Below, one piece after another: positions 1 through 7,713 of a stretch of 33,951 nucleotides of DNA; positions within the stretch are counted from its first letter, which is position 1, and each line of letters starts with the position of its first letter. The notes beneath the pieces are model-generated. The model had not been told where the DNA came from. It was given only the letters and a program-made list of their open reading frames with translations, and did not search any database. Source of the DNA: DASYXW01 sp035934405 (GTDB taxonomy: Bacteria; Acidobacteriota; Terriglobia; UBA7540); contig DASYXW010000065.1 in assembly GCA_035934405.1 (NCBI GenBank), positions 1-33,951 of the forward strand, read 5' to 3'. A program made the position numbers and the translations under genes.

Positions 1-866
1 TTTTCGAAGCGGCGCTCCAGGCGCTCCTGGGCGAGCGCGATGCGGTCGGGGTCGGGCGAGGCGTAGAGCATTTCGCACTCCACCTTGGGGCCGGCGAGCT
101 CGGCGCGCGCCTGCCGGTCGGCGGCGGCGCGCTTCTCGAACCAGGCGATCTCTTCTTCCAGAGCTTTCCGGAAGCCGGCGCGGGCGGCTAGAATCCTAGC
201 CGCCCGCTCGGCCTTTTGGACGTCGTCGTCGCCCAGGGGCGCCTCGTCGGCCGCCAGGTAGCTTTCGAAGCCGCCGATCAGGCTTTTGCCGGCGGGACTG
301 GGCGCGGGGCCGTAAAGGTCCTGGAGGAAGGCCACGCCTTCGCGGCCCAATTTGCCGTAGCTCACCAGCACCCCGAACATCTTCAGCAGCTCGAGGACGC
401 GGTAAAACTTGGCGGGGGAATCGGGCAGGCCGGTGAAGCCCACCAGGGCGATCATGGCCCGCTCCGGGCCGCTCAGCGAGCCGCCGTTTTCCTGCCCGGC
501 GTTGAGCTGGTCCTGGTGTTGGAGCGCGCCGCGGCGGCGCTTGGCCTGGTGGGCGGTCTCGCCGCGAATCGAACGGCGCAGGCGCCAGTGGAGGTCGGCC
601 ATATCCTGCACCAGCAGGGTCTCGAAGTGGTCCTCGGGGGCGAGCGAGCTGCAGAGGCCGTCGAGGGCGTCCTGATATTCCGCCGCCGCTTCGCCCAGCG
701 CGGGCATGAGGTCGCGCATGGCTTCGGCGCGTCCCCAGTGCTTCAGGGCGTTGCAGCGGGAGGCGGACTTGCCGCGTTCGGTGCGGGGTCCGGTGGAGCG
801 GCCGGCGTTGGCGCGATTGGCGGCGGCCATGGCCGGGGTGGTGGAACGTTCTACCAGTTGTTGCAT
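1..866 (-). CDS. Hypothetical protein with RANA-STGPRT-GK-NALKH N-terminal motif, 3' end outside window
   Basis: This open frame runs off the left edge (288 complete codons, no stop). The ATG at 866 is preceded by a good Shine-Dalgarno, AGGAGA, 7 nt upstream. Near the N-terminus it reads ANRANAGRSTGPRTERGK, followed by a CNALKHW segment. From memory, this signature (RANA..STGPRT..GK...NALKHG) begins a family of uncharacterised proteins common in Acidobacteriota and Planctomycetes. The rest is Glu/Ala/Arg-rich and looks helical, with no signal peptide or membrane segment, so it is probably cytoplasmic. No catalytic motif was recognised and I assign no function. A leader of about 115 nt separates it from its promoter and holds a GC-rich hairpin (926-942). 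I am confident it is a gene because the reading frame, amino-acid composition and RBS agree. Confidence 0.8.
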   Translation of the reverse strand, partial: MQQLVERSTTPAMAAANRANAGRSTGPRTERGKSASRCNALKHWGRAEAMRDLMPALGEAAAEYQDALDGLCSSLAPEDHFETLLVQDMADLHWRLRRSIRGETAHQAKRRRGALQHQDQLNAGQENGGSLSGPERAMIALVGFTGLPDSPAKFYRVLELLKMFGVLVSYGKLGREGVAFLQDLYGPAPSPAGKSLIGGFESYLAADEAPLGDDDVQKAERAARILAARAGFRKALEEEIAWFEKRAAADRQARAELAGPKVECEMLYASPDPDRIALAQERLERRFE

Positions 867-985
867 GGATTTTTCTCCTGGGTTTGAAGATGCCATCGCC
901 GAAGCGAGGGTGAAGTAGGGCTGAGGCGCGGAAAGTCCGCGCGGGGGCCGTCGAAGATGCCAAGGTGAGCGGGAATAACGGGGAG

Positions 986-1014
986 AGTATTACATACTAG
1001 GTACTATTTGTCAA
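986..1014 (-). promoter_or_regulatory. Sigma70-type promoter with overlapping inverted repeat
   Basis: On the minus strand there is a perfect -35 TTGACA (1009-1014), a 17-nt spacer and a -10 AATACT (986-991) preceded by an extended-10 TG. The -10 overlaps the interrupted palindrome AGTAT-GTA-ATACT (986-998). The spacer also holds 7-bp-spaced repeats (TAGTACC, TAGTATG, TAATACT). It points toward the gene starting at 866. A repressor site is plausible, but this is inference. Confidence 0.65.
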
Positions 1015-1032
1015 GTACTTTATTTGACGGGC

Positions 1033-1224
1033 GGAAAGACCCCTCACCCGTCCGCCACGGCGGACACCCTCTCCCCTGGGAGAGGGGTAGTGTTCTGCCT
1101 TTCCAAAGCTTACAATATGGCGTTCGCGCAGGCGAGACGGAACGCGGATGGAAAAACCCCTCACCCGTCCGCCACGGCGGACACCCTCTCCCCTGGGAGA
1201 GGGGAGTGTTCTTCTTCCGGCTCG
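1033..1224. repeat. Direct repeat copy 1 (two tandem hairpin units)
   Basis: Two units start at 1033 and 1150 (period 117). Each begins GGAAA-ACCCCTCACCCG, followed by the hairpin GTCCGCC-AC-GGCGGAC and a second hairpin CCCTCTCCC-CT-GGGAGAGGG. The unit-to-unit linker contains TTCCAAAGCTTACAA. The whole 192 bp recurs in the same orientation at 1758-1954. The region 867-1394 has no gene other than the leader, the promoter and these repeats. Confidence 0.9.
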
Positions 1225-1242
1225 GTCGCCGCGGCGACCTCG

Positions 1243-1266
1243 CCACCCTCTCCCCTGGGACGGGGG
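1243..1266. repeat. Partial copy of the CCCTCTCCC hairpin unit
   Basis: Only the second hairpin of the repeat family is present (CCACCCTCTCCCCTGGGACGGGG), with an imperfect right arm. It looks like a truncated repeat. Confidence 0.7.
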
Positions 1267-1327
1267 TAATCCTTTTTGTTCCCATCAGCAGACTCTCGCA
1301 GACATGCTCCTCATCCGTGCAGCATGG

Positions 1328-1382
1328 CCCTCTCCCAGGGGGAGAGGGTGTCCCGACTTGTTGGGACGGGTGAGGGGTCTTT
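1328..1382. repeat. Inverted copy of the hairpin unit, 3' flank of the DUF559 gene
   Basis: The same unit lies in the opposite orientation: CCCTCTCCC-AGG-GGGAGAGGG, then GTCCCGA...TTGGGAC, ending GTGAGGGGTCTTT at 1370-1382. That 13-nt end is a perfect inverted match to 1738-1750 on the other side of the DUF559 gene. The stem differs in sequence from the other copies but still pairs, with one G-T wobble. Confidence 0.85.
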
Positions 1383-1394
1383 GCCCGCGTGAAG

Positions 1395-1736
1395 CTAGAA
1401 GGGCAGTGCTGCCTCGCGCACCTTGCTGACGAAGTCTTCCGGGGCTTCGAGCACCATGCCGTTCGGCAAGCGGAGCACACGGATGCCGAGGCTCCTCAGA
1501 TAAGCATCCTTGACCTTGTCCTTGCTGATCCGGCTCGGCTGCGAGTGGGCGCCGCCGTCCAACTCAATCGCGACCCGCGCCTCAAAACAGTAAAAGTCAA
1601 CCACGTAAGGCCCGATCGCATACTGGCGATGAATTTTCAGGCCGATTCGGCGGTTGCGCAGGAGCCGCCAAGCGCTCCTCTCTGCGTCGGTCTGGTGGCG
1701 TCTCAACTCGCGGATTCTTTCGGTAGGCACTCGCAT
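1395..1736 (-). CDS. DUF559 domain protein (Vsr-like endonuclease fold)
   Basis: This 113-residue protein starts MRVPTERIRELRR. It carries hallmarks of the DUF559 / very-short-patch-repair-like family: an N-terminal RxxQTDAERxxWxxLR segment, then DFYCFEARVAIELDGG (the D...E.DG core expected of a PD-(D/E)XK-type fold) and a C-terminal GIRVLRLPN strand. The length is normal for the family. DNA cleavage or nicking is inferred from the fold family; the biological role of DUF559 proteins is largely unknown. The frame is open further upstream (to 1832), but that extension only translates repeat sequence. I chose the ATG at 1736 because GAGGGG lies 6 nt upstream. That RBS is part of the repeat end, so the gene abuts the repeat at its start and lies 12 nt from it at its end. 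Confidence 0.88.
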   Translation of the reverse strand: MRVPTERIRELRRHQTDAERSAWRLLRNRRIGLKIHRQYAIGPYVVDFYCFEARVAIELDGGAHSQPSRISKDKVKDAYLRSLGIRVLRLPNGMVLEAPEDFVSKVREAALPF

Positions 1737-1737
1737 G

Positions 1738-1750
1738 AAAGACCCCTCAC
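1738..1750. repeat. Truncated repeat end, inverted partner of 1370-1382
   Basis: AAAGACCCCTCAC here is the exact reverse complement of 1370-1382. The two bracket the DUF559 gene, with the same repeat end facing inward on both sides. On the minus strand this element supplies the GAGGGG Shine-Dalgarno of that gene. Confidence 0.8.
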
Positions 1751-1757
1751 AGCGGAT

Positions 1758-1954
1758 GGAAAGACCCCTCGCCCGTCTCGACAAGCCGGGACACCCTCTC
1801 CCCTGGGAGAGGGTAGTGTTCTGCCTTTCCAAAGCTTACAAGATGGCGTTCGCGCAGGCGAGGCGGAACGCGTATGGAAAGACCCCTCGCCCGTCCCGGC
1901 AAGCCGGGACACCCTCTCCCCTGGGAGAGGGGTAGTGTTCTTCCTTCCGGCTCG
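1758..1954. repeat. Direct repeat copy 2 (two tandem hairpin units)
   Basis: This is a 197-bp near-copy of 1033-1224, with units at 1758 and 1876 (period 118) and the same linker. Differences are concentrated in the first hairpin, whose stem is GTCTCG/CGGGAC in one unit and GTCCCGGC-AA-GCCGGGAC in the other. Pairing is kept although the sequence changed. The second hairpin is unchanged. Confidence 0.9.
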
Positions 1955-2116
1955 CTGCGCTTGCCACCCACGTAGTATCCACTTCGCCAGTTACTCTCTG
2001 ACGACTTGTGCGGGAACCGCTTCCGGCGTATAAGCAAAAGACCAGTGTCGTTATGGGGGACGGAGCGCCGGGACCGGACAGTGGGTACCAAGCCCGACCA
2101 CCTCATGTGGGCGCTT

Positions 2117-2128
2117 GTTGCCGGCAAC
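2117..2128. promoter_or_regulatory. Perfect 12-bp palindrome just upstream of an RBS
   Basis: GTTGCCGGCAAC lies 3 nt before the AAGGAG of the next gene. It could be an operator or a small hairpin near the RBS. No function can be assigned. The rest of the 1955-2139 leader shows no riboswitch or promoter that I recognise. Confidence 0.3.
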
Positions 2129-2139
2129 TAAGGAGACCC

Positions 2140-5100
2140 ATGACCACGGCAAAGTGGTGGATACGCGGCGGCCTGTTGGCAATTTCTGCCGGATTGTTCC
2201 TGGTGTCGAAGCCGGCACGGTTGGTTACTTTTGGCGCGTCGGGCGCCTCGGGCCTTTCGGGCCTTTCGGGCCCTTCGGGCACAACGAATCCGGTGCCGCT
2301 GGTTAATCAGCCGCTGGTGCCCTCGGCCGTCGCGCCGGGCGGGGCGGGGTTCACGCTGACGGTGAATGGCACGGGATTTGTATCCGGGTCGGTGGTGAAG
2401 TGGAACGGCGCGGCGCTCGTGACCACTTTTCTCAACAGTGACCAAGTGACAGCCGCGGTCCCGGCGAAAAACATCGCCGGTTCAGGCACGGCCCGAGTGA
2501 ATGTGGAGAACCCGACTCCCGGTGGGGGGAGGTCAAACGTCGTGTTCTTGCCGATCGCGAGTCCCCTCTCGACAGTCGCATTTGGGCCCGGCTTAACCTC
2601 GGCCTCGGGGGGCGTTGCGTCCCCAATGGCGAGCGGAGATTTCAATGGGGATGGCAAACCTGATCTGGTGATCATGGATGGCTACACGAACGGATTGAAT
2701 GTGTTGCTCGGTAACGGGGACGGAACCTTCGGGGCACCGCTGCTATTGAGGGGGGTTAAGGCACCCGTGGCAATCGCCACCGGGGACTTCAACGGTGATG
2801 GTAAGTTGGACCTGGCAGTGGGCACGTGTGGCAACGACAATCTGTGCGGCAAGGATGACGAAGTAGCAATCTTTCTCGGTGCGGGAGACGGCACCTTCGG
2901 CGCGCCTCGCGAGTTCAAGACCGGCGACGGGGCGTGGGAGATCGCGACAGGGGACCTCAACGGTGACGGTAAATTGGATCTGATCATCACGAGCAGCGAC
3001 TTCACAGTCAGTGTGCTCTTAGGGAATGGCGATGGCACCTTTCAGAGCGCCGTGGCATATTCGGTGGGCACACTGCCGGACTCTATAGCTGTGGGCGATT
3101 TCAACGGGGACGGCATTCCTGACGTCGCGGTGGCGAATTATTGTGGTCCTTCATTTCCCTGTGTAAATCCAGGGTCGGTCTCCGTTCTTCTGGGCAATGG
3201 CGATGGCACGCTGCAACCCCAGGTCACCTACGCGACCGGAATTGGGCCGGGAGGGCTGGTCACGGCGGACTTTAACCAGGACGGCAAATTGGATTTGGCC
3301 ATAGCGGACTCCAACTATCCGAATCTCACCGGAAGCTTGGGTATCATGCTAGGAAATGGAGACGGCACCTTCCAGCCAGAAGTTGAATACGCCGCGGGAG
3401 AATTTCCCGGTGGGCCAGTGATAGCGGCTGATTTCAACAACGACGGCAAATTGGATCTGTTGTCAAACACCGATAACGGCTCCGGTTATCTCAATACTTT
3501 TTCTCTATTCCTTGGAAATGGTGACGGCACCTTTGCGCCACTGAGCAGCTTTTCAGCACAGCAAGCGGAAGCGTACGTAGTTGCGGACTTCAACGGAGAT
3601 GGGAGACTGGACTTGGTGACCGGAAGCAAAAACGGCTCGACCTTCGATGTGGTCGCCCTCTTGCAGACTACTGTAACGGCCACGCCGAGCGCGATTGCGT
3701 TCGGCGACCAACCCGTAAATACTACGAGCCCGCCGCAGACCGTGATCTTGACCAATTCCGGCAACACGGATCTCCGCATCACGAACATCGCGATTTTCGG
3801 AACCAACCGAGGTCAGTTCAGCCAGACGAATAATTGCGGGCAGACGCTGGCCGCCGGCACGAGCTGTCAGATTAGTTCGACGTTTTCTCCCAAAGTGAGA
3901 GGCTCGGACACGGCTACGCTTTACATATACGACAGCGTGAAAGGCAGCCCCCAGACGGTGGCGCTCACCGGTACCGGGACTTCCGGGTCGAAAGCGACGA
4001 ATCAGCCGGCGGTGATGCTGGTTCCGTCCAGTCTGACTTTCCCTACCGAACTCTTGGGGCAAAAGAGTCTCGTGCAGACGGTGACGCTGACCAATACCGG
4101 CAATGCGACGCTCAATCTCACGAGCGTCGCGATCACCGGGAGCGATCCCGCGGACTTCCACGAGGCCACGACGTGCGGCCACACGCTCGGCGCGGGGGCG
4201 AATTGCACGTTCAGCTTGTATTTCCAGCCCACCAAGAAAGGCAACCGGACGGCGTCGCTCACGCTCACCGACAACGCGCCGGGCAGCCCGCAGAGCGTGC
4301 CGCTCTCGGGCGCGGGCACGTTCGTCAAGGTAGCGCCTAGCAGCATCAATTTCGGCAGTCAACCCGTGGGAACGACGAGTAACCCGGCAACCGTGACCGT
4401 GACCAACATCTCGACCAACACCACGGTGAACATTTCGCAGATTGTGATACCGGGCACGGGCGGGTCGTTTGCCGAAACCAACAACTGCCCGGCGGGCCTC
4501 GCGCCGAAAGCAAGCTGTACGGTGAGCGTCACGTTCACACCCATCAGCAAGGGAGCCAAGAGCGCCACGCTGCAGATTTTTGACAACGGCGGCGGCAGTC
4601 CGCAGTTGGTGGCACTGAGCGGGACGGGAACGTCGAGCTCGAAGCCGAGCGATCAGCCGGCGGTGACGCTTTCCCCCACCAGTCTTACCTTCCCCACCGA
4701 ACTGCTGGGGCAGAAAAGCACGATCCAGACGGTGACGCTGACGAACACCGGCAACGCCACGCTGAATCTGACGATGGTGGCCATCACCGGGACGAACGGC
4801 ACGGACTTCCACGAAGGCACCACTTGCGGCAAGACGCTCGCGGCGGGGGCCAGTTGCACCTTCAGCGTGTATTTCCAGCCCACCGCCAAGGGGACGAGGA
4901 CCGCGGGCCTCACCATCACCGACAATGCGCCGGGGAGTCCGCAGAGCGTGCCGCTGACAGGGGTCGGGACGATTGTGAAAGTGTCGCCGACCAGCATTAA
5001 CTTCGGGCAGGTGCCGGTGGGCATGTCAAGCTCGGCGCAAACCATTACCGTGACCAACACGTCGGTGAACGCGACGCTGAACATCACCAGCATCACCATC

Positions 5101-5283
5101 GCGGGCGCGCCGGGCTTTGGCCAGAACAACAATTGCCAGCCGACGGTTGCTCCGCTCGCGAGCTGCATGATCAGCGCCGCGTTCCAGCCGCAGTCCACGG
5201 GCGTGAAGAAGGCCACGATGAGCATTGTGGATGACGGCGGAGCGAGTCCACAGAAGGTGCATCTTTCGGGGACGGGAACGTAA
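2140..5283 (+). CDS. Secreted IPT / FG-GAP beta-propeller / choice-of-anchor-D protein
   Basis: This is a 1047-residue exported protein. The start is the ATG at 2140, with AAGGAG 4 nt upstream; the open frame begins earlier, but the upstream part is not protein-like. Order: a hydrophobic signal or anchor segment (WWIRGGLLAISAGLFLV), a low-complexity SG-rich linker, an IPT/TIG-like beta domain (about residues 50-140), seven FG-GAP/VCBS repeats (about 155-500) with DFNGDGKxDL calcium-type loops and LLGNGDGTF ends, then five ASPM-SPD-2-Hydin/choice-of-anchor-D Ig-like repeats. Anchor repeats 2-3 and 4-5 form a 217-residue tandem duplication (period 651 bp, about 3985-5280). Known relatives are cell-surface or secreted and may act in adhesion or carbohydrate binding; no catalytic site is visible. 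A shorter paralogue follows on the same strand. Confidence 0.9.
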   Translation: MTTAKWWIRGGLLAISAGLFLVSKPARLVTFGASGASGLSGLSGPSGTTNPVPLVNQPLVPSAVAPGGAGFTLTVNGTGFVSGSVVKWNGAALVTTFLNSDQVTAAVPAKNIAGSGTARVNVENPTPGGGRSNVVFLPIASPLSTVAFGPGLTSASGGVASPMASGDFNGDGKPDLVIMDGYTNGLNVLLGNGDGTFGAPLLLRGVKAPVAIATGDFNGDGKLDLAVGTCGNDNLCGKDDEVAIFLGAGDGTFGAPREFKTGDGAWEIATGDLNGDGKLDLIITSSDFTVSVLLGNGDGTFQSAVAYSVGTLPDSIAVGDFNGDGIPDVAVANYCGPSFPCVNPGSVSVLLGNGDGTLQPQVTYATGIGPGGLVTADFNQDGKLDLAIADSNYPNLTGSLGIMLGNGDGTFQPEVEYAAGEFPGGPVIAADFNNDGKLDLLSNTDNGSGYLNTFSLFLGNGDGTFAPLSSFSAQQAEAYVVADFNGDGRLDLVTGSKNGSTFDVVALLQTTVTATPSAIAFGDQPVNTTSPPQTVILTNSGNTDLRITNIAIFGTNRGQFSQTNNCGQTLAAGTSCQISSTFSPKVRGSDTATLYIYDSVKGSPQTVALTGTGTSGSKATNQPAVMLVPSSLTFPTELLGQKSLVQTVTLTNTGNATLNLTSVAITGSDPADFHEATTCGHTLGAGANCTFSLYFQPTKKGNRTASLTLTDNAPGSPQSVPLSGAGTFVKVAPSSINFGSQPVGTTSNPATVTVTNISTNTTVNISQIVIPGTGGSFAETNNCPAGLAPKASCTVSVTFTPISKGAKSATLQIFDNGGGSPQLVALSGTGTSSSKPSDQPAVTLSPTSLTFPTELLGQKSTIQTVTLTNTGNATLNLTMVAITGTNGTDFHEGTTCGKTLAAGASCTFSVYFQPTAKGTRTAGLTITDNAPGSPQSVPLTGVGTIVKVSPTSINFGQVPVGMSSSAQTITVTNTSVNATLNITSITIAGAPGFGQNNNCQPTVAPLASCMISAAFQPQSTGVKKATMSIVDDGGASPQKVHLSGTGT

Positions 5284-5430
5284 AGGCAGGGGTCAGGGGC
5301 CGGGGGTCGGGGGTCAGGGGCCGGGGGCCGGGGGCCAGGGGTCAGGGGTCGGGGGACAGGGGTCAGGGGCCGGGAGACAGGGGTCAGGGGCCGGGAGAAG
5401 AGCGAGGGAGTAGGGAATAGGGAGTAGGAA
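5284..5430. repeat. Degenerate G-rich 7-bp tandem repeat
   Basis: About 20 imperfect heptads of GGGGTCA / GGGGCCG type, each with a G4-5 run, turn into GGGAGTA-type units near 5405-5430. The array lies between the two paralogous propeller genes. Many G-runs on one strand make G-quadruplex formation or replication slippage plausible. The remaining 5431-5498 is a short leader. Confidence 0.85.
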
Positions 5431-5498
5431 GTGGTTTGCCGGTCCGCGAAGGGGCGGGCAGAAATCAAGCGAACGATTCCAGCCTGGAGGGGAAAACT

Positions 5499-7685
5499 GT
5501 GATTCGCATGCGAAGAGTGGTGTTGGGGATTGGGACGGGCCTGGTGGTTGGGGCGCTGGCGGCCGTCGTGGTGTTATGGCAGCCGGCCGCGACGATGGCT
5601 TTAACGGGGGCTGCGGCGGGCGCCAAAATGGGGCCTCAGACGGGGGCGCGGGCGGCGGGCAACGAGGGGGCGATTCGCGGCAGGAATACCGGCAACAATC
5701 CCGTTCCGCTCATCAATCAGCCGCTCTCGCCGGACGTGGCGGCGCCGGGTAGCGCGGCGTTCACGCTGACGGTGAACGGCTCGGGCTTCGTGCCGGGATC
5801 GGTGGTCAACTGGAACGGCTCGGCGCGCACCACCACGTTCGTCAGTTCGCTCAAGGTTACCGCCAGCATTCTCGCTTCCGACATCGCGGCGATGGGCACG
5901 GCGTCGGTGACGGTGGTGAACCCGGCGCCGGGCGGGGGCGCGTCAAACGTGTGCTTCTTCGCCACCACGGCGTCGGAGAGCAGCGTGACGCTCAACCGGA
6001 CGGACATCGGCGTGGGCCACGACCCCGCTTTCATGGCGGTGGGTGACTTCAATCGCGACGGCAAGCTGGACCTGGCGGTGACCAACGATACCGACAATAC
6101 GGTCTCGGTGCTGCTGGGAAAGGGCGACGGCACGTTCAACGCTCCGACGACGGTAGCGGTGGGGGTGGATCCGCTGGGCATCGTGGTGGCGGACTTCAAC
6201 AACGACGGCAAGCCGGACCTGGCCGTGGTGAACGACAACTGCGGCGCGCCGCCGTGCCAGCCGGGTTCGGTCTCCATCCTGCTGGGAAACGGCGACGGGA
6301 CATTCCAGACGCACGTGGATTTCACGGTGGGCACGGGCCCGGTGCATCTGGCGGCGGGCGACTTCAACGGCGACGGCAACATCGACTTGGCGGTGACCAA
6401 CGAGATTGACGACACCGTGTCCATTCTGCTCGGCAACGGCGCCGGAGGGTTCTCGACGGCGGTGGCCTATCAGTGCGCGCTGGGACCGATCAGCGTGGGC
6501 GCGGGCGATTTCAACCAGGACGGGAAGCTCGACCTCGCGGTGGCGGGCCTGGTGGACAGCCGGGTGTCCATTTTGCTCGGCAACGGCGACGGCACGTTCC
6601 AGTCGCCCGAGTATCTCGCGACCGGCCCTGAACCTTTTGGCCTGGTGGTGGCCGATTTCGACAACGACGGCATCCTCGACATTGCCGTCACGGACATCGG
6701 AGTCAATGACGTTGCGGTGCTGATTGGGCTAGGCAACGCAAACTTTTTCCCCGCGGCGATATATCCCGTGACCGGCGGGCCCTTCGGGCTCATCGCCGGC
6801 GACTTCAACGGTGACGGCATCCTCGACCTGGCGACAGCAAGCCACTCGGCCCCCGGCGCGTCCATTCTTTTGGGCAGCGGCGGCGGGAAGTTCCAGGCGG
6901 CGACCACGTACACGACCGGCGCGAATCCGGTCTCGGTGGCGGCAGGCGACTTTAACGGCGACGGCCGGCTGGACCTGGTGGCGGCCGACGAAAGCGCCGC
7001 CGCGGTTTCCGTGCTGCTGCAACCGGTCTTGGCGCCGGCGGTGACGCTCTCACCGACGAGCCTCAGCTACCCGGATCAAGGGCTGGGGATTCCGAGCCCG
7101 CCGCAGGTGGTGACCCTGACCAATAGCGGGACCACGGCCCTGAGCATCACGAGCATCGGCATCACGGGCACCAACAGCGGCGACTATTCTCAAACCAATA
7201 CCTGCCCGATTTCTCCCTCCACGCTCGGGGCGGGCGCGAACTGCACCATCAGCGTGGTCTTCACGCCGACGATGAAGAACACTCGAACCGCTTCGGTGAG
7301 CATTACGGACAACGCGCCCGGCAGTCCGCAGACGGTGTCGCTCTCGGGCATCGGCACTCAAGTCACGCTGACGCCGCCGAGCATCAACTTCGGCAACCAG
7401 ACGACGGGCACGTCGAGCAATCCGGTGCCGGTAACGGTGACCAACGTGTCGAAAAACGCCACGGTGACCATCACCAGCATTACCGTCAGCGGGACCAACA
7501 TGAGCTCGTTCAGCGAAACCAACAACTGCCCCATCTCTCCTTCGACTCTCGCGGCCGGAGCCACCTGCACCATCAACGTGGTGTTCACGCCGCAAAGCAC
7601 GGGCGCAAAGAGCGCCATGGTAAACGTCAACGACAACGGAGGGGGCAGCCCGCAGATTGTGCCGCTGTCGGGGACGGGAACGTAG
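5499..7685 (+). CDS. Secreted IPT / FG-GAP beta-propeller / choice-of-anchor-D protein, paralogue
   Basis: This is a 728-residue paralogue of the preceding gene. I chose the GTG at 5499 because GGAGG lies 8 nt upstream; an ATG nine bases later (5508) is the alternative. Order: an N-terminal hydrophobic segment (about residues 5-25), an Ala/Gly-rich linker, NNPVPLINQPLSP leading into an IPT/TIG-like domain, seven FG-GAP repeats (DFNxDGKLDLAV ... LLGNGDGTF; the fifth and sixth have weaker loops such as GLGNANFF and GSGGGKF), then two choice-of-anchor-D repeats ending NNGGGSPQIVPLSGTGT. It has two anchor repeats against five in its neighbour, so copy number has changed since duplication. It is probably exported and structural or adhesive; the ligand is unknown. 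Confidence 0.9.
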   Translation: MIRMRRVVLGIGTGLVVGALAAVVVLWQPAATMALTGAAAGAKMGPQTGARAAGNEGAIRGRNTGNNPVPLINQPLSPDVAAPGSAAFTLTVNGSGFVPGSVVNWNGSARTTTFVSSLKVTASILASDIAAMGTASVTVVNPAPGGGASNVCFFATTASESSVTLNRTDIGVGHDPAFMAVGDFNRDGKLDLAVTNDTDNTVSVLLGKGDGTFNAPTTVAVGVDPLGIVVADFNNDGKPDLAVVNDNCGAPPCQPGSVSILLGNGDGTFQTHVDFTVGTGPVHLAAGDFNGDGNIDLAVTNEIDDTVSILLGNGAGGFSTAVAYQCALGPISVGAGDFNQDGKLDLAVAGLVDSRVSILLGNGDGTFQSPEYLATGPEPFGLVVADFDNDGILDIAVTDIGVNDVAVLIGLGNANFFPAAIYPVTGGPFGLIAGDFNGDGILDLATASHSAPGASILLGSGGGKFQAATTYTTGANPVSVAAGDFNGDGRLDLVAADESAAAVSVLLQPVLAPAVTLSPTSLSYPDQGLGIPSPPQVVTLTNSGTTALSITSIGITGTNSGDYSQTNTCPISPSTLGAGANCTISVVFTPTMKNTRTASVSITDNAPGSPQTVSLSGIGTQVTLTPPSINFGNQTTGTSSNPVPVTVTNVSKNATVTITSITVSGTNMSSFSETNNCPISPSTLAAGATCTINVVFTPQSTGAKSAMVNVNDNGGGSPQIVPLSGTGT

Positions 7686-7713
7686 AGAAACAGTGGCTAG
7701 TGGCTAGTGGTGC

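Noticed and set aside
196..963. 255-codon Arg/Pro-rich open frame on the minus strand
   Set aside because: Its composition is typical of a frame shadow; another minus-strand frame with RBS and family motif (1-866) is the real gene.
1033..1954. CRISPR array
   Set aside because: Units are palindromic, 117 bp apart, and the intervening sequence is itself repeated, so there are no unique spacers.
1955..2139. Riboswitch in the leader of the first propeller gene
   Set aside because: I compared it by eye with c-di-GMP, SAM and SAH aptamer patterns and found no match beyond a 12-bp palindrome.
3553..4812. 419-codon minus-strand open frame inside the first propeller gene
   Set aside because: It is an Arg/His/Ala-rich shadow of the repeat-rich coding strand.
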